DNA of 64,000 bases from Prostheceraeus crozeri. Its lineage: Eukaryota > Platyhelminthes > Polycladida > Euryleptidae. The first letter of the stretch is position 1. The number at the start of each line of letters is the position of its first letter. The notes under the pieces were generated by a model. That model had not been told where the DNA came from. It saw only the letters and a program-made list of their open reading frames with translations, and did not search any database. Of the stretch, positions 49,120-60,293 are shown one piece after another. Position numbers and translations under genes: made by a program. Location of the stretch: positions 1,092,001 to 1,156,000 of the forward strand of contig CAJQUW010001972.1 in the NCBI GenBank assembly GCA_907163375.1, given 5' to 3'.

Positions 49120-51820
49120 TTTCCTAATATTCCTACATACTTATCTCAAAATGTTCCATGTGAGAGACCATCGACTTCATCAGCAGAAAATAGACGACTT
49201 CGGGATGCGTAGAAGGTGGAGGCTGACGTCTCTACATATTTTGAAAGCAACAATTTAAATTCATCGGCTGATTTGTTGAATTACACTCTACCTCCACATT
49301 TATCCTCATTTATTAAGAATTTCACTGAAATGAAGATCGTGTTTATTATGTATGCGATTGATGACTTCGGTATTCCTGTTATTTCAAAATCATTATTGAT
49401 AAAAGAAGTTTTGACATTCATTATTAGTCTGGACGGCAAAATCGTCGATGATTTGGACTTTATACCGCAACAGAAGAACAAGATAACGATCTTTTGTGAC
49501 ATTGAGAACATTTTGGCATATCTGAAGCACAAGGAATACTCCCAAGAAACATCAAACGAATTGCGTTATTTTGAGCAGGTTATTGTCAACTGTGAAAAAT
49601 TACTTTCTCGTTTTGAAGAAACTAATGATTCGGATAAGTATTCGAAACTTTCTTTTTCATTGGAACAGATCCGGCTGCTTATGCATGATAAGCTTGAATA
49701 CTCCACTCAGATGTTATCTTTGGCTTATCTTATTCAAAATTTGAGTTCTTCAGCGTACGAATTTTTGCGTGAAAGTGGGTCATTGACAGTACCGTGTAGC
49801 AGACATGGACGACGATTGTCTTCGAGCTTCAGTAACAGTCCGTTGGATACGGACTTAGTCAATTATCTTCGAATAAAAACAAATGACCTATGTGAAAAGG
49901 AAAGAACAATGATTATCAATATCGATGAAATTCATGCCCAATAAAAAGATGGAATTTAGTGGCGGGAAGGTTTATGGTCGTGGCGATAACACAGTTGAAT
50001 TGGCCAATACTGTCACAGCATTCTTGATAAAATTTGTGTGTGGTAATTATCAAGATGTCGTTTCATTGATGCCAACTCGAAGATTATCTTCAGATGATTT
50101 AGATAGATATTTTGTTCATGTTCTCACCCTTCTGAACTCAATTGGAATCCGTATAATTGCTTGTTGTGTTGATAGTAATACTGTTAACTGGAAACTGTTC
50201 ATGACGCTTTGGTCCGATAATACGACTGCACATGTGAAACATCCGGTACATGGGGAACCGTTCTTCCTTCTTTTTGATCCCGTACATAATTTCAAGAATA
50301 TATATGACAACTGGCTGTCAAAAAGAATTATATTATTTCCGGACCTGAATGATCGTTCTAAAATTCATTCTGCTGATATATTTGAGCTGAAAGAATTATG
50401 GGGAAAGGAATTATGTTTACCCGCTAGAGTAGCATATAAACTTAATCGTCGAGTTTTTCATCCTACGAATCTCGAATAAACCAACGTCTCACTTACATGC
50501 GCTCTATTTGACGAAAGTACTGTTGCAGCGGCCAAGTTTTATGGTCCTTCGCCTGGTGTTATTATCTTTTTGGAATTGATTTATAATCTATGAACAATTT
50601 GGAACATACGTTCCCCCAACAAAAGGAAAGCATAAACGTTTATCGATAGCAAATCCTATTCAAAAAAATGATGAAAGACTTCAATTGCTAATTCGCCATG
50701 GGAATTTCTTTCTTCAGTGGGAACGTTGTTGTGGTCCGGGTCTAACGAAGCCCACTTTTTTGGCAGTAAGAACGTGTTGCTTTACAATGTCAAAAATGTC
50801 AACTTATTTGCTGACAAATGGTATTTTCGCAACTGTTTTCCCTGGTGCTTTTGTTAACGACTGGATTGAGCGGAGATTTGGTAGATACCGCCAATTTCGT
50901 GGTGGAAATTATTTGGTTTCCGTCCGTCAAATCTTCGAGGCTGAAAAGAAAATTCGCATTTCTACACTTCTTAAACACCATGATTTCAAACTAAATGACT
51001 TGAAAATGTTTGATACTTATCACGACGAGGGACAGTCGATGTTTTTGTTTTTTCCCGTACCTACATTCACTGACATTTCACAATTTCCATCAAGTGACAA
51101 AAATATCATTCTCTACATCGGAGGATATGTTTCATGTTTTTTGAACAAAAGTATGAAATGCAGTTGCTGTAAAGTGGAATTGATTGAAGATGGAGCATTC
51201 GATATCATCAACGATGTGAGTACCACTGAAGAATCGGATACATTACTGGTTGAGCTTCGCAATCGTGGAGGATTGAAATATCCGTCTGTTTTTGTCTTCA
51301 CTCTGTGTGCAATAGCTTACCACATTTTTGGCCATCTTAAAGATGATCAAAAATATATGAAGCATATATTCTATTCTCAAAAAGTTGCAGCTTCGCTTTC
51401 ACTTCTTACTGTAAATACTGTCACGAATGATCATCGATATCATCATATACTGACTGGTGAATGCCCAAATGGCCATACCAAGAGATGTCTAGCACTTGCT
51501 ATTCTGCGTCATGTATTCAATATGTTCCTGAAGAATTTTCTAAAGAAGTGAATGACACGACCTTTCGAACCACTAACCGCAAAAAATTGAAATTCTCATG
51601 TTCAGATCGATAGATTTGTGTGCTTTCCTCTCCTTGTTCATTTTTATGATATTTAGACTAATGTTCATTCTGATGATTTCATTAAGATGAATTTTGTTGG
51701 CACAAGTAACGTTATTTTCATTTAAATATCAAGTAATGCAATCGGCCTCATCCTGTAGGCGGCAAATTTGCAATGTCCGTTCCTTGGCGAAGCGTAGCGC
51801 AGCCAACTAGGGTTCCCTGC

Positions 51821-52225
51821 CACAGCCAAAAGTCATTGACGGAGACGTCTGGAGACATTGGGGGACATTGAATACTTCCTCCTTGTCCCATCCACTTTCC
51901 TGGTAACTTTTCATTCAAGAGGTCGCGAACAATCGTAACGTAATGCGCTGGTGCACCATCCTGTTGAAACAGAAGATGTCTATATCCTCGTTGTTGAAGC
52001 AGTGGCAATACGTGCGTGGTCAGCACATCTTTATAAAGTTCGCTATTCATTGTGGTCGTGGCAATATGAAAAACGATGGCGAACTTGGGAGACATTGACC
52101 AGCAAGGGATATTAGACGATCGCATGGGTATACCGGCACTACTGGGGGAACTAGGGTTCCCTGCCACAGTCAAAAGTCATTGACGGAGACGTCTGGAGAC
52201 ATTGGGCCCCCCCTGCGGTTCCCTG
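51821..52225 (-). other. Mariner flank captured at the P element 3' end
   Basis: After a normal P end at 51820 follow CCACAGCC and mariner transposase DNA matching the complement of 19059-19364, then the last bases of the GGCACTACT MITE (to 52143). Next are a 15 bp P end (52149-52163), a second 43 bp piece of the same mariner flank (52164-52206), a C run, and the final P end GGTTCCCTG (52217-52225). The order P-flank-P-flank-P points to aberrant P transposition or gap repair that carried the old flank along. Confidence 0.75.
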
Positions 52226-52462
52226 CCTGAACAGTGACAGCTATGCACAAGGATAAATATATGTTTGTACTATATTTCGGGTCTAGTTATAGGCCGGAGT
52301 CTGGAGTCCTATCATTTGATAGGACTCCGACTCCAGCAAAAATGATACGACTCCGGGACTCCGACTCCGCATCCCTGATTCGTAGTAGGCATAGGGTGTG
52401 CATCATTCTGTGAAAGTCTCACTTTCGGCCTCGTTCCCTGCAGAGTTCTGGTTGCCGGACTA

Positions 52463-55216
52463 TTTTGGATCATTGATTATTTTTGAAAAATTTAAGTGGA
52501 ATGTTTTATTTCACCACATTCATTCCTTAAACAGTTTAGACGCATTTGCTAATATTCGAGCAATCAAAACTTATTACTGTGTGTGAGCCAAATGACACCA
52601 AGTGGGTGTTATAATTTCGATCAGGAAATTGGCGTTGACAGGACACCATTTTATGCGGACGATGAAATGTACCGGAATTCTGAATATGATGAAAACAAAT
52701 TCTGATGCATGCACATGATTGTGGAAGAATATATGAAGATATATGAATAGGCACAAGGATTATGCCTTGGGTATCTTCGATTACTTAATTCGATCTATAA
52801 GTTAAGAATAACAAGCAGACCAATAATCATCTACTCCTGGATTCTTACGTTTTGGCAACCATTCTTTATGTGGTGTGGAAAACCACTTTTATTCGTGATC
52901 GCTTGTGATTTCGAAATGAGAGGACAATGCCTCCTGATTTCTACTTTTGGCAACTTTTTAAAGTTGGTACATGTTTAGATAAGCTCACCCCCTTTTAAAA
53001 TGTTCAGGGTGACATTTTATATTCGCCCCCTTGATTTTTAATCTAACTTAACACAGAATTAAGCTACCTTTTGGTTCTATTATGTGGTAGACGGTTTGTA
53101 TACAACTATCTCTCGAAAATGAGGTAGCAATTTGATTATTGCTGACAATTTTACAACCGAAACATGATAGAGGTCAAGGGTGGCACTCACCCTTGCTCAA
53201 TTTCTGATTGCTTGGTGAAGCTGTCGGCACTCTTTTCCAAGGTTTAATAGCCTGGCGTTATTTTAACACCTCTCAATAGTGAAGAAGTTGTCCTCTTCAC
53301 TTAAGAAACTAAAAGGGAAGAATACACTCATCAGAATCATTGGTATCCTCTCCTCAGAAGAACGCTGAAGAAAAATCACAGGAGTTAGGTGCCATCTTTA
53401 TGCCAGAATCAATGCTATGTAGAGGAACATTAGTGCCATCACAACCAACGACATAGCAACTCCGTGAGCTGTAGTGAGGCGTTGGGGTTAGTGTGGGCAC
53501 TCCCTTCAAATCAATCAGAATTATTTAACGGTTAAAATTGCATCGATATTGGAAAGGACAGAACTACATCCTGGGGTCCTTAAGCCACAAATTGTGCTGT
53601 TGGTAAGGCCTGCCTTTAGATGATTCATACCAATGATCACATCTTGTTACATCTGCCAAAAAGGTCTGCAGTTCGAAAGATTATTTGTTTTTGTTGATCA
53701 AATATCAAATGATGTAGTTATTCGCAATTAATGCTGGTTTAGGACTATCAAATTGAAGAAAGTGATTAACATATGTTTTATGTCCCTGAAGATAGCTTCA
53801 TGACGAAGACAGAAATTAATTGGAATTTATATGTTGCAAGTTTTATTATACATATAAGTTTACTTAGCACTCCCATAATTTTGAGTTATCTATAGTGAGT
53901 CAGGGTATTTTTTCACAATCACTAATTTTTGCCTCTTACTTTATGAACAGAACCTTGTTGTTGTGCAGGCCCTTATCTACCTTCTTCACGGACAACTGAA
54001 AATCGAAATGGATTTGGGACCATTGCATGACAAGGCTTTGAGTTCTTAACTCAAATAATATTTTTTTCACTTGATGATTTCGACGTAAGTGTGGTTGCAT
54101 ATATCAGCATTTAGAGATTGTTGTTGCTAAATTATTTTTTTGACATGTTTGAGGATTCAAAACCAATCATTGCGTATATGTAAATATTTATTAATCAACT
54201 AGAAATTTGACTTCAACTTGCTTTGAAGTAGCACGCGCGCTTTCTTTTTCAAATCTTCGGTTGCTTGCAGATGTATGAATTCGTTAGTAGGACGGCATAA
54301 ACTCGGAATAGTGGAGCATAGGCTACAAGAATTACGAAGACCGCATCCTTTCCGAAGTTTATGACTTTGAAACCTACCTATCATACACAGGATGCACTTA
54401 CGGTAAATGCCACACTGTGCAACGGTCACGACGGTTGGACAAAAAGGGAAATCAATTATTTTCTCAGTATTCAAGCAAAAGCAGTCTACGAACCTCATAA
54501 AAAATGAAAATCGTCCAGCGCCAAAAGTATATCTTCGATTTGCTGGATTTGGAAATGGATCTATCAAGTATCAAATGGCAGAATGCGTGAGACAAAGCTC
54601 CGATATTGAATTCAATTCGCAAATTGCAACACAGAAGAAATTCCAACATTAAATCATTATTCGTAATTCTGCTTCCTGCGTATTTAGACAAAGCAAAGTT
54701 TCGTTAGCTCGTAAATCGTTGGAGAATAAAATGAATTAATGGCGAACGTTTTCCAGTCACTTCTGAACCTTTATTTCTTGAATTTATGGACATTTGAAGT
54801 TTATTGCTGTGGAAACTGAAATCCCAATGAGAACATACGAATTGTAACCATCTCTTCGGATACAAAGAATCAACTGAATCGGTTGACGTGGACTGGACAC
54901 GAGTCAGGAAAGAAAATTGTCAATGTCGCGAATTGGAAAATTATCTAAACTTTACTGCCAAATTGCAGAACAGATAAATACAAAAGTTGTATTGTTGCTC
55001 ACGAGTTTGAATGATTGCCATGCAGCATGTGCAATGGGATTGAAAAAGAAGCTCATAATTGGAATATCATTTTTCGGGAAACCAATACCCATGCGTCTTT
55101 TTCCTGGAACATCTCCGAAGAATTGCTATACACGGCACGACTATACATACCATCATAGCGAGCGATCAATCATTAGATTTATGATTATTGGCCTGTCAGA
55201 AGTAAGTACATTGTAT
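52463..55216. other. No gene recognised
   Basis: AT-rich. Open frames at 54199-54567 (minus) and 54917-55282 (plus, cut by the hAT insertion) contain several cysteines but match no family I know. A degraded gene or element cannot be excluded. Confidence 0.4.
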
Positions 55217-56337
55217 CAGGGGCGTAGCCAAGGTGGGCCACCAGGGCCATGCCCCCCCCCCCAAACGTTTAAGAAGTGTTGAAAAGTATATGTAAATTTT
55301 AAATCTGAATTTTAAAATATATTCTTAACAATTCTCGTTGCACATCGACATGTATTTTATTTGAAGTACAGCAAACTGACTTAGATTAAGAGGTGCGACT
55401 TTCCTCATCTTTATTAATGTAATTACATCCAGATTTATCATCGAAGAAACATATGGAACAAGTCAAATGACATGATTCAGCAATAGTTTGTCTGAAGCAG
55501 TGTATAGATTCTGCACACGTATTATCAATATTTCAAATCATCACTTAAATAGCTCGGGTGTATTTTTTGTTGCATGCGCTTGTCGGTTGCAGTGTATATA
55601 GGCTAATATCTACATTTAGCCAAAGACAATAAGTAATCAACTGACTTCGAGTTTAGTAAAGTTTACAGTCTAAATCGAACGATATGCGTCTTTTTTCCAT
55701 CAAATTTAACAGTGGGACTAGATGTATAGGGCCTATTTTCTCAAAACGTTGCAAAGAACTGAATGTTCTATAATATAATTTATCTCCATAAACGTGCAGT
55801 TTTTGTAATGTTCCTAAGTTATTCAGTTCTATCTGTAGCAGAGGCCAACCGGAAAATAATAAAAAATATTTTGTAAAAATAGGGAAGAGCTATAATCGAA
55901 TTTTTATCGCAAAAAATCCATTGAAATATTGAGAGCGATTTCTTCATACATGTGTAGTAGTTGACTTGATTATCGAAAGAGGCATTTCATTTTGAGTTAA
56001 CATTATACAATTCCTTGAACAAGATTCGGCTTTTTGATTATTTATTCATGTACAAACCAGGGTATAGAAATATTCATCTAATGATTTTGGATATAAAATG
56101 CAAATGAGAAGCTAAATCATGAAATGAAAATTGCATATTATCTAGCAGGTATTTCAGATAATCTTCAGATTCTAATACTCTTACATGTAGTTATACAAAG
56201 TGTTAAAATATATTAAAAGTCAATTAAAATCATAGGAAGTAGCCTAGGTACTGTATAATGTAGTTAAATACCACGTTTAAGAATTACAATTCATCAGAAC
56301 CTTGTCCCCCCAAACTGATTTTCTGGCTACGCCCCTG
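55217..56337. mobile_element. Nonautonomous hAT element, 1.1 kb
   Basis: Both ends read CAGGGGCGTAGCCA as inverted repeats and are followed inward by G- or C-rich runs. The target CATTGTAT (8 bp) is duplicated at 55209-55216 and 56338-56345. No transposase is encoded. The terminal sequence is common among hAT elements of many animals. Confidence 0.85.
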
Positions 56338-56364
56338 CATTGTATAGCATAAGAATATCTTAAT

Positions 56365-56560
56365 TAAGTGACCCGGTGACTCTGTAGTTAAACGAAGTGC
56401 TTTCATTGATTCGAAGTCCAGTGTCGTGGGTTCGACACTGCCCTGAAAACTGATGATACCCGACAGGCCGAATATACTGTATATGATGTAATGATACATA
56501 TCACAAGATGCTACGATATTACATGGTTGAATTCTCACATAAATAAAGTTCACTGGTTAG
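56365..56560 (+). repeat. tRNA-derived SINE-like unit 2
   Basis: The head GTGACTCTGTAGTTAAACG resembles an A box and GGGTTCGACACTGCC (56428-56442) a B box. CCCGACAGGCCGAA (56458-56471) follows at the same relative place as in the unit at 28700. It lies 20 bp from the hAT element end. The 3' end is not clear. Confidence 0.55.
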
Positions 56561-58390
56561 AACTATTAATTGAAAATTACTGGTTAAATTTCTAAAAAAC
56601 TAAAATGTAGTTCTAGTCCGGAAAATGTTTCCGTCCTAATCAAAGCTCAGCTGCCAAATGTAGGCCTGTGATCTTATATTGGGATGGGCTATAATGTGAG
56701 AAAATATTGCACTTGAAGTCTAATGAAAGAAATTGACAAAATTAGCAAAATATTTCAAAGAAACTTCTCAACTCTCTGGAGTTTCTGTGCACCGACAGCT
56801 CATCCAATAGCTGATTGCAATATTCATAACAGTAAAGAAGAACATTAGCCTACCAAACGTAGTTAAATTCAAAATGTGAATTTATAAATAGATAAACTGT
56901 TGATTCAACCCCTAAAATTTGCCACTGCAAGATCTCCTCAATCTCTTCTTATCAAAATATTCTCCAAAGATTTAACATTGTCAAATAAACATGAAAAGAG
57001 CACGATTCATACTATGCAAACTTTAAGATGGAAATCCTCAGTGTATTGTTGGCTATACAGATTTACAATTTCCTTTCTTGTTTGTGTTAGACCTCGCTGA
57101 CTTGCATTCTACGTGCGCGGGTTTGCTTACCCTCTGAATGAATTCATCAATGATACAAGCAATTACAACAATACTCGTTAGCTTCCGGTCAACACAGGCC
57201 GTGTGTTTAATTTGTGGAATTAAATATTCATTTGATAGTTTTCTCAGAGTACTTCTGAGCTATGAATCCGGTAATTTCATTAGTTTTTTGATGCATCAGT
57301 GGACCCTTACTCGAAGCATTATGTGGAAGTCAATGAGCTCTCCATGCCGGTCAACAATCAGTGATCACAATGATAAAGTGATTAAATTTCTTCTAGGATA
57401 AAATTATAGTGCTACATGATAATATATTTTTAATGATGCAACATAGATGCTTAGGAAAAGATGAAAAGTATTCGGAATCACTCTGTCATTTCGATGCATT
57501 TTCATGAAAACAACTACTAACTGATGCCAGTTGAATAATAGCTCTCACTCAATTTAAGTTCGTAGGCATCCTGCACGACTTATGTTGCTAATTTACTTCA
57601 TCTTGTTGTACATGCAAGCGAGATACCTTCACCGGAAATATGATCGTGATTATGACCTCGATAAGGTACCAGCATTACATCGTATTCCGGTTTGGGGCCA
57701 TCCATAAAGAACCTCCACAAAGTAAATGGCATCTTTCGACCCCTCCTCCCTCAGGGCAGTGAAAAGTTTTCACAAAACTTTCATTCATTTGTAGGTTACA
57801 TTATTTTAACATAAAAGCATCTTAAACGAATGCATGAATGTCAATTGCATGCCACTCAAGCTCACAATAGGCCTATATTCAGTAAATCAGAAATACGTCA
57901 GTGTAAAAATTGATCAGCATTTTGATTAGTTAGTTGGATAAAGCAAAAACTTTAATTTTCTATAATTCTCAAATTCTGCCGTCTGTTATTATCTGCTAAT
58001 TTTAATGTCTGAAAATTTCCACTTATCTATAAACTTAATATGTGGAATTATGATTTTTGTAAATATACATGCACACTGCACAGTACATGTAACACGCTAC
58101 TACTGATCTGATCGATCATCTTCTAAGCAAACAGAAAGAAGGACAAATATGGATCGATAAAATGTAGGATAGCACACGAATTGACAACTTCGTGTTCATC
58201 TCATTGACACAGCTAGCTGCTTTCTTCCACCAATGTATTTTTGTCTGTACGGATCGTAGCTGGCTCAGCTGCATTCGCAAAAGTTATCTATCCACGATGT
58301 GAGTGACTAAGTTTGCGGACGCGTCCGCTTTATCCCTGATCGCTACCGCATACACTTCTTTGTTCTCTAGCAGAACACCTGCGTTGCTTT
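56561..58390. other. No recognisable content
   Basis: AT-rich with short frames only. Confidence 0.45.
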
Positions 58391-59110
58391 GAAGTAGAAG
58401 AAGAAGTAGAAGTAAATTTATTGAGTCAATGAAAATCATTTATAAGTACACCGATGCAGTAATCACAAAAATAATGAACAAATAAAGAGAACGTGAACAC
58501 ATGAATACACGCAAAAATTCGTTAAGTCAAATTGTGTGTAAATTCTCAACAATTGCACAACAGTACGGAACAAAAGAATGCAGACGCCGAGTCGTGCTAC
58601 AAGATGGTAAAATATAACGCTGAGATCTAAAAGAGCGCTCTGGCATAATGGAGTATAAGATATGTAGGTGGTCTCTACTGGCTTTCATAAACAACCGGTT
58701 TGCTGCGTCGACTCTACGCTCCTTCAACTGCGGAAACCCACGGCACTTACAGTTGGCCACGTGAAAATATTTTGGCAAATAACACACGTTTGTGAACACG
58801 ATTTTGAAATCGATCGAGTCGGGTTTCCAGTGATATCGGCAATTTAAGAAAAAAGCACAGGAGGCATACTCGAAAACACTTCGTATCAATGCACAATAAA
58901 TAACAGTTAGCTCATGAAGGGAAAGTATAGGTGGAAGCAGTCGCATTCCATACAATCTCTGATTGGCGATCCTGAGGACATAATCAATGTGAGTATCCCA
59001 CGAAAGCTTATTGTTCAAGAAAACGCCTAGCAATTTGAGTGAACCCACTTCTTGAACGTCAGGATGTTCTTCCGAGTGACAGTCCATAAACTTCTGAATA
59101 AACATTTTCC
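58391..59110 (-). mobile_element. LINE-D, 5'-truncated copy
   Basis: Only the ORF2 C terminus and 3' end remain. The element strand ends with a CTT/ACTTCT-rich tail (58391-58413) preceded by AATAAA. The 5' truncation near 59110 is typical of incomplete reverse transcription. Confidence 0.75.
58527..59105 (-). pseudogene. LINE-D ORF2 C-terminal fragment
   Basis: The 192 codons begin in the RT thumb region (SLKLLGVFLNNKLSWDTHIDY), then LRIANQRLYGMRLL, IYCALIRSVFEYAS and a C-terminal part ending near CSTTRRLHSFVPYC. This order is standard for CR1/L2-like LINEs. The endonuclease and catalytic RT motifs are absent because of 5' truncation. No stop interrupts the remaining frame, so it is not very old. 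Confidence 0.8.
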
Positions 59111-60214
59111 TCGATTTCGCGCAGTTTGAAATCTAACAAAATTACGCATTTCAATTTTAAATGCTATCGATGGTAACAAGGTTGACTTACAATGAAAATG
59201 GTGCCATAGTAAATTACAGATCCATTATGACAATGAAAATGCTGACAAATCCACAAAATCTAACATAAAGCTCTGTCTCCGATCTTAAAATAAAACGTAA
59301 ATTTCAATGAAAATGCTTTGATTGCAACGTGAAGAAACACTAGAATATACAAACGGCAAACATGTCTACAAACGGTCCTAGATACATCGCCCTAGATGTC
59401 TACAAACGACTCAGATACATGTCTTTGAGCCTCATGATTCGAATGATTGATTGCAATCACTCCAAATATGGTTGCACGCTTTAAAGCGAGCTACGCATCA
59501 GATAGTTAAACTAAACATATCATAGACGGCAAAAGACTGCAAGTAGCTATGCCCTCATAAATTGATAAGCAAAAACTGCTCAGCCATGCGCTCTGAAGTT
59601 CGTTGGGAGACGTAAATTAGGAGCCTTATTCCTTATAGAAGGCTCCTAGAAGCCTTTATTGATTTCCGTAAATTAGGCTTCTAGGAATGTTTGCGATATC
59701 TCTCTACACAGAGTCTTATAAATTGGGATAGCACCAAGATTTCTTGTTCGTTCCTTTCATAATCGCAAAGTTTTGTAAGTACGGCAATAAATAATGATCG
59801 GAGGAAGAACGAGCGGTACTGCATAAAGAAGACTAGCAAGTCGCAAAGTTTCAATTTAGTTAAATGGGAAAGTTAATTTAACTACAAGTTAATCTCCTAA
59901 ATCCTATTTTGATTTATGTCTTCAAGCAGTCAAACACAATCATTATATTCTCCAACAATCGTGTTCTGAAAACAGGTTGCGTTTCCTTCGGTATTCAGAT
60001 AGATGTTTGGATACATTGTACGAATATGTCTGACGAAGCAAGGAAGAAAAATGACCATTAGAGGAAACATGTAACAAACTATTACGTAGAAAAATAATGA
60101 CAGCCTTGAGAAGTAGGCGACACTGTCATCCTTGACACTGATAACATCTAGAATTTCTAATGAATTGGACGATGAATAACTATTTTACGTTCGACTGAGT
60201 ATCACTGAGAAATA
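59111..60214. other. No gene recognised
   Basis: AT-rich. Short local repeats occur (CTACAAACG… near 59371-59416; GTAAATTAGG with AGGCTCCTAG and AGGCTTCTAGG near 59613-59697). Confidence 0.45.
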
Positions 60215-60293
60215 GATAATAATAATAATAATAATAATGCTTTATTTCAATTGTACAAAAGCGGTACAACAGGTGAACAACAGCGCAAAGGGC

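Larger units (their letters stand above)
41487..51551 (+). pseudogene. P element transposase, copy 2 (THAP type)
   Basis: The THAP finger starts at 41487 (MPFKCCVPSCK) and continues VCANHFTSDMY. Coding resumes after the LTR element at 49120. The segments 49216-49944 (helical region up to DEIHAQ), 49925-50479 (FSGGKVYGRGDNT, FDPVHNFKNIYDNWL, HPTNLE) and 50685-51551 (DWIERRFGRYRQFRGGNY, SVRQIFEAEKKIR, then a Cys/His-rich C terminus) cover the whole P transposase. Lesions shared with copy 1 are TGA at 41673-41675, TAG at 49210-49212, the frame change at DEIHA, TAA after HPTNLE (50477-50479) and TGA near 50591. A private TAA lies at 41589-41591. The four shared stops all fit single C-to-T or G-to-A changes of Arg, Gln, Gln and Trp codons. 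Confidence 0.8.
41155..52225 (+). mobile_element. P element copy 2 with captured mariner flank
   Basis: It begins CAGGGAACC and ends GGTTCCCTG; CCTGAAC (7 bp) is duplicated at 41148-41154 and 52226-52232. The complete P sequence is 41155-41821 plus 49120-51820, about 3.4 kb, interrupted by a gypsy-type element. After the normal 3' end at 51820 the copy continues with mariner DNA and two further partial P ends up to 52225. This copy keeps the C-terminal transposase region that copy 1 has lost. Confidence 0.85.
41026..52377. mobile_element. hAT-type MITE split by a P element
   Basis: Ends CAGGGATGCGGAGTCC and GGACTCCGACTCCGCATCCC are inverted repeats with repeated GACTCC units. The target ATTCGTAG (8 bp) is duplicated at 41018-41025 and 52378-52385, typical for hAT. 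Its own sequence is only 41026-41154 and 52233-52377, about 275 bp. A second copy starts at 63808. Confidence 0.8.
40845..52462 (+). mobile_element. TAGTCC-type MITE, partial copy 2, outer layer of the nest
   Basis: The pieces 40845-41025 and 52378-52462 together match the right arm of the MITE at 17776-18508 in the same orientation and end GCCGGACTA at 52462. The two pieces are separated by the hAT insertion, whose target ATTCGTAG is duplicated. The left arm is missing. Confidence 0.7.

Noticed and set aside
51748-52173. A minus-strand frame that fuses P-end and mariner codons as a new fusion protein
   Set aside because: The frame crosses a P terminal repeat and a mariner fragment without a promoter or N-terminal domain; it is a by-product of the captured flank.
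54199-55282. A host gene from the cysteine-containing frames left of the hAT element
   Set aside because: Frames on both strands overlap, no family is recognised and no splice pattern links them.
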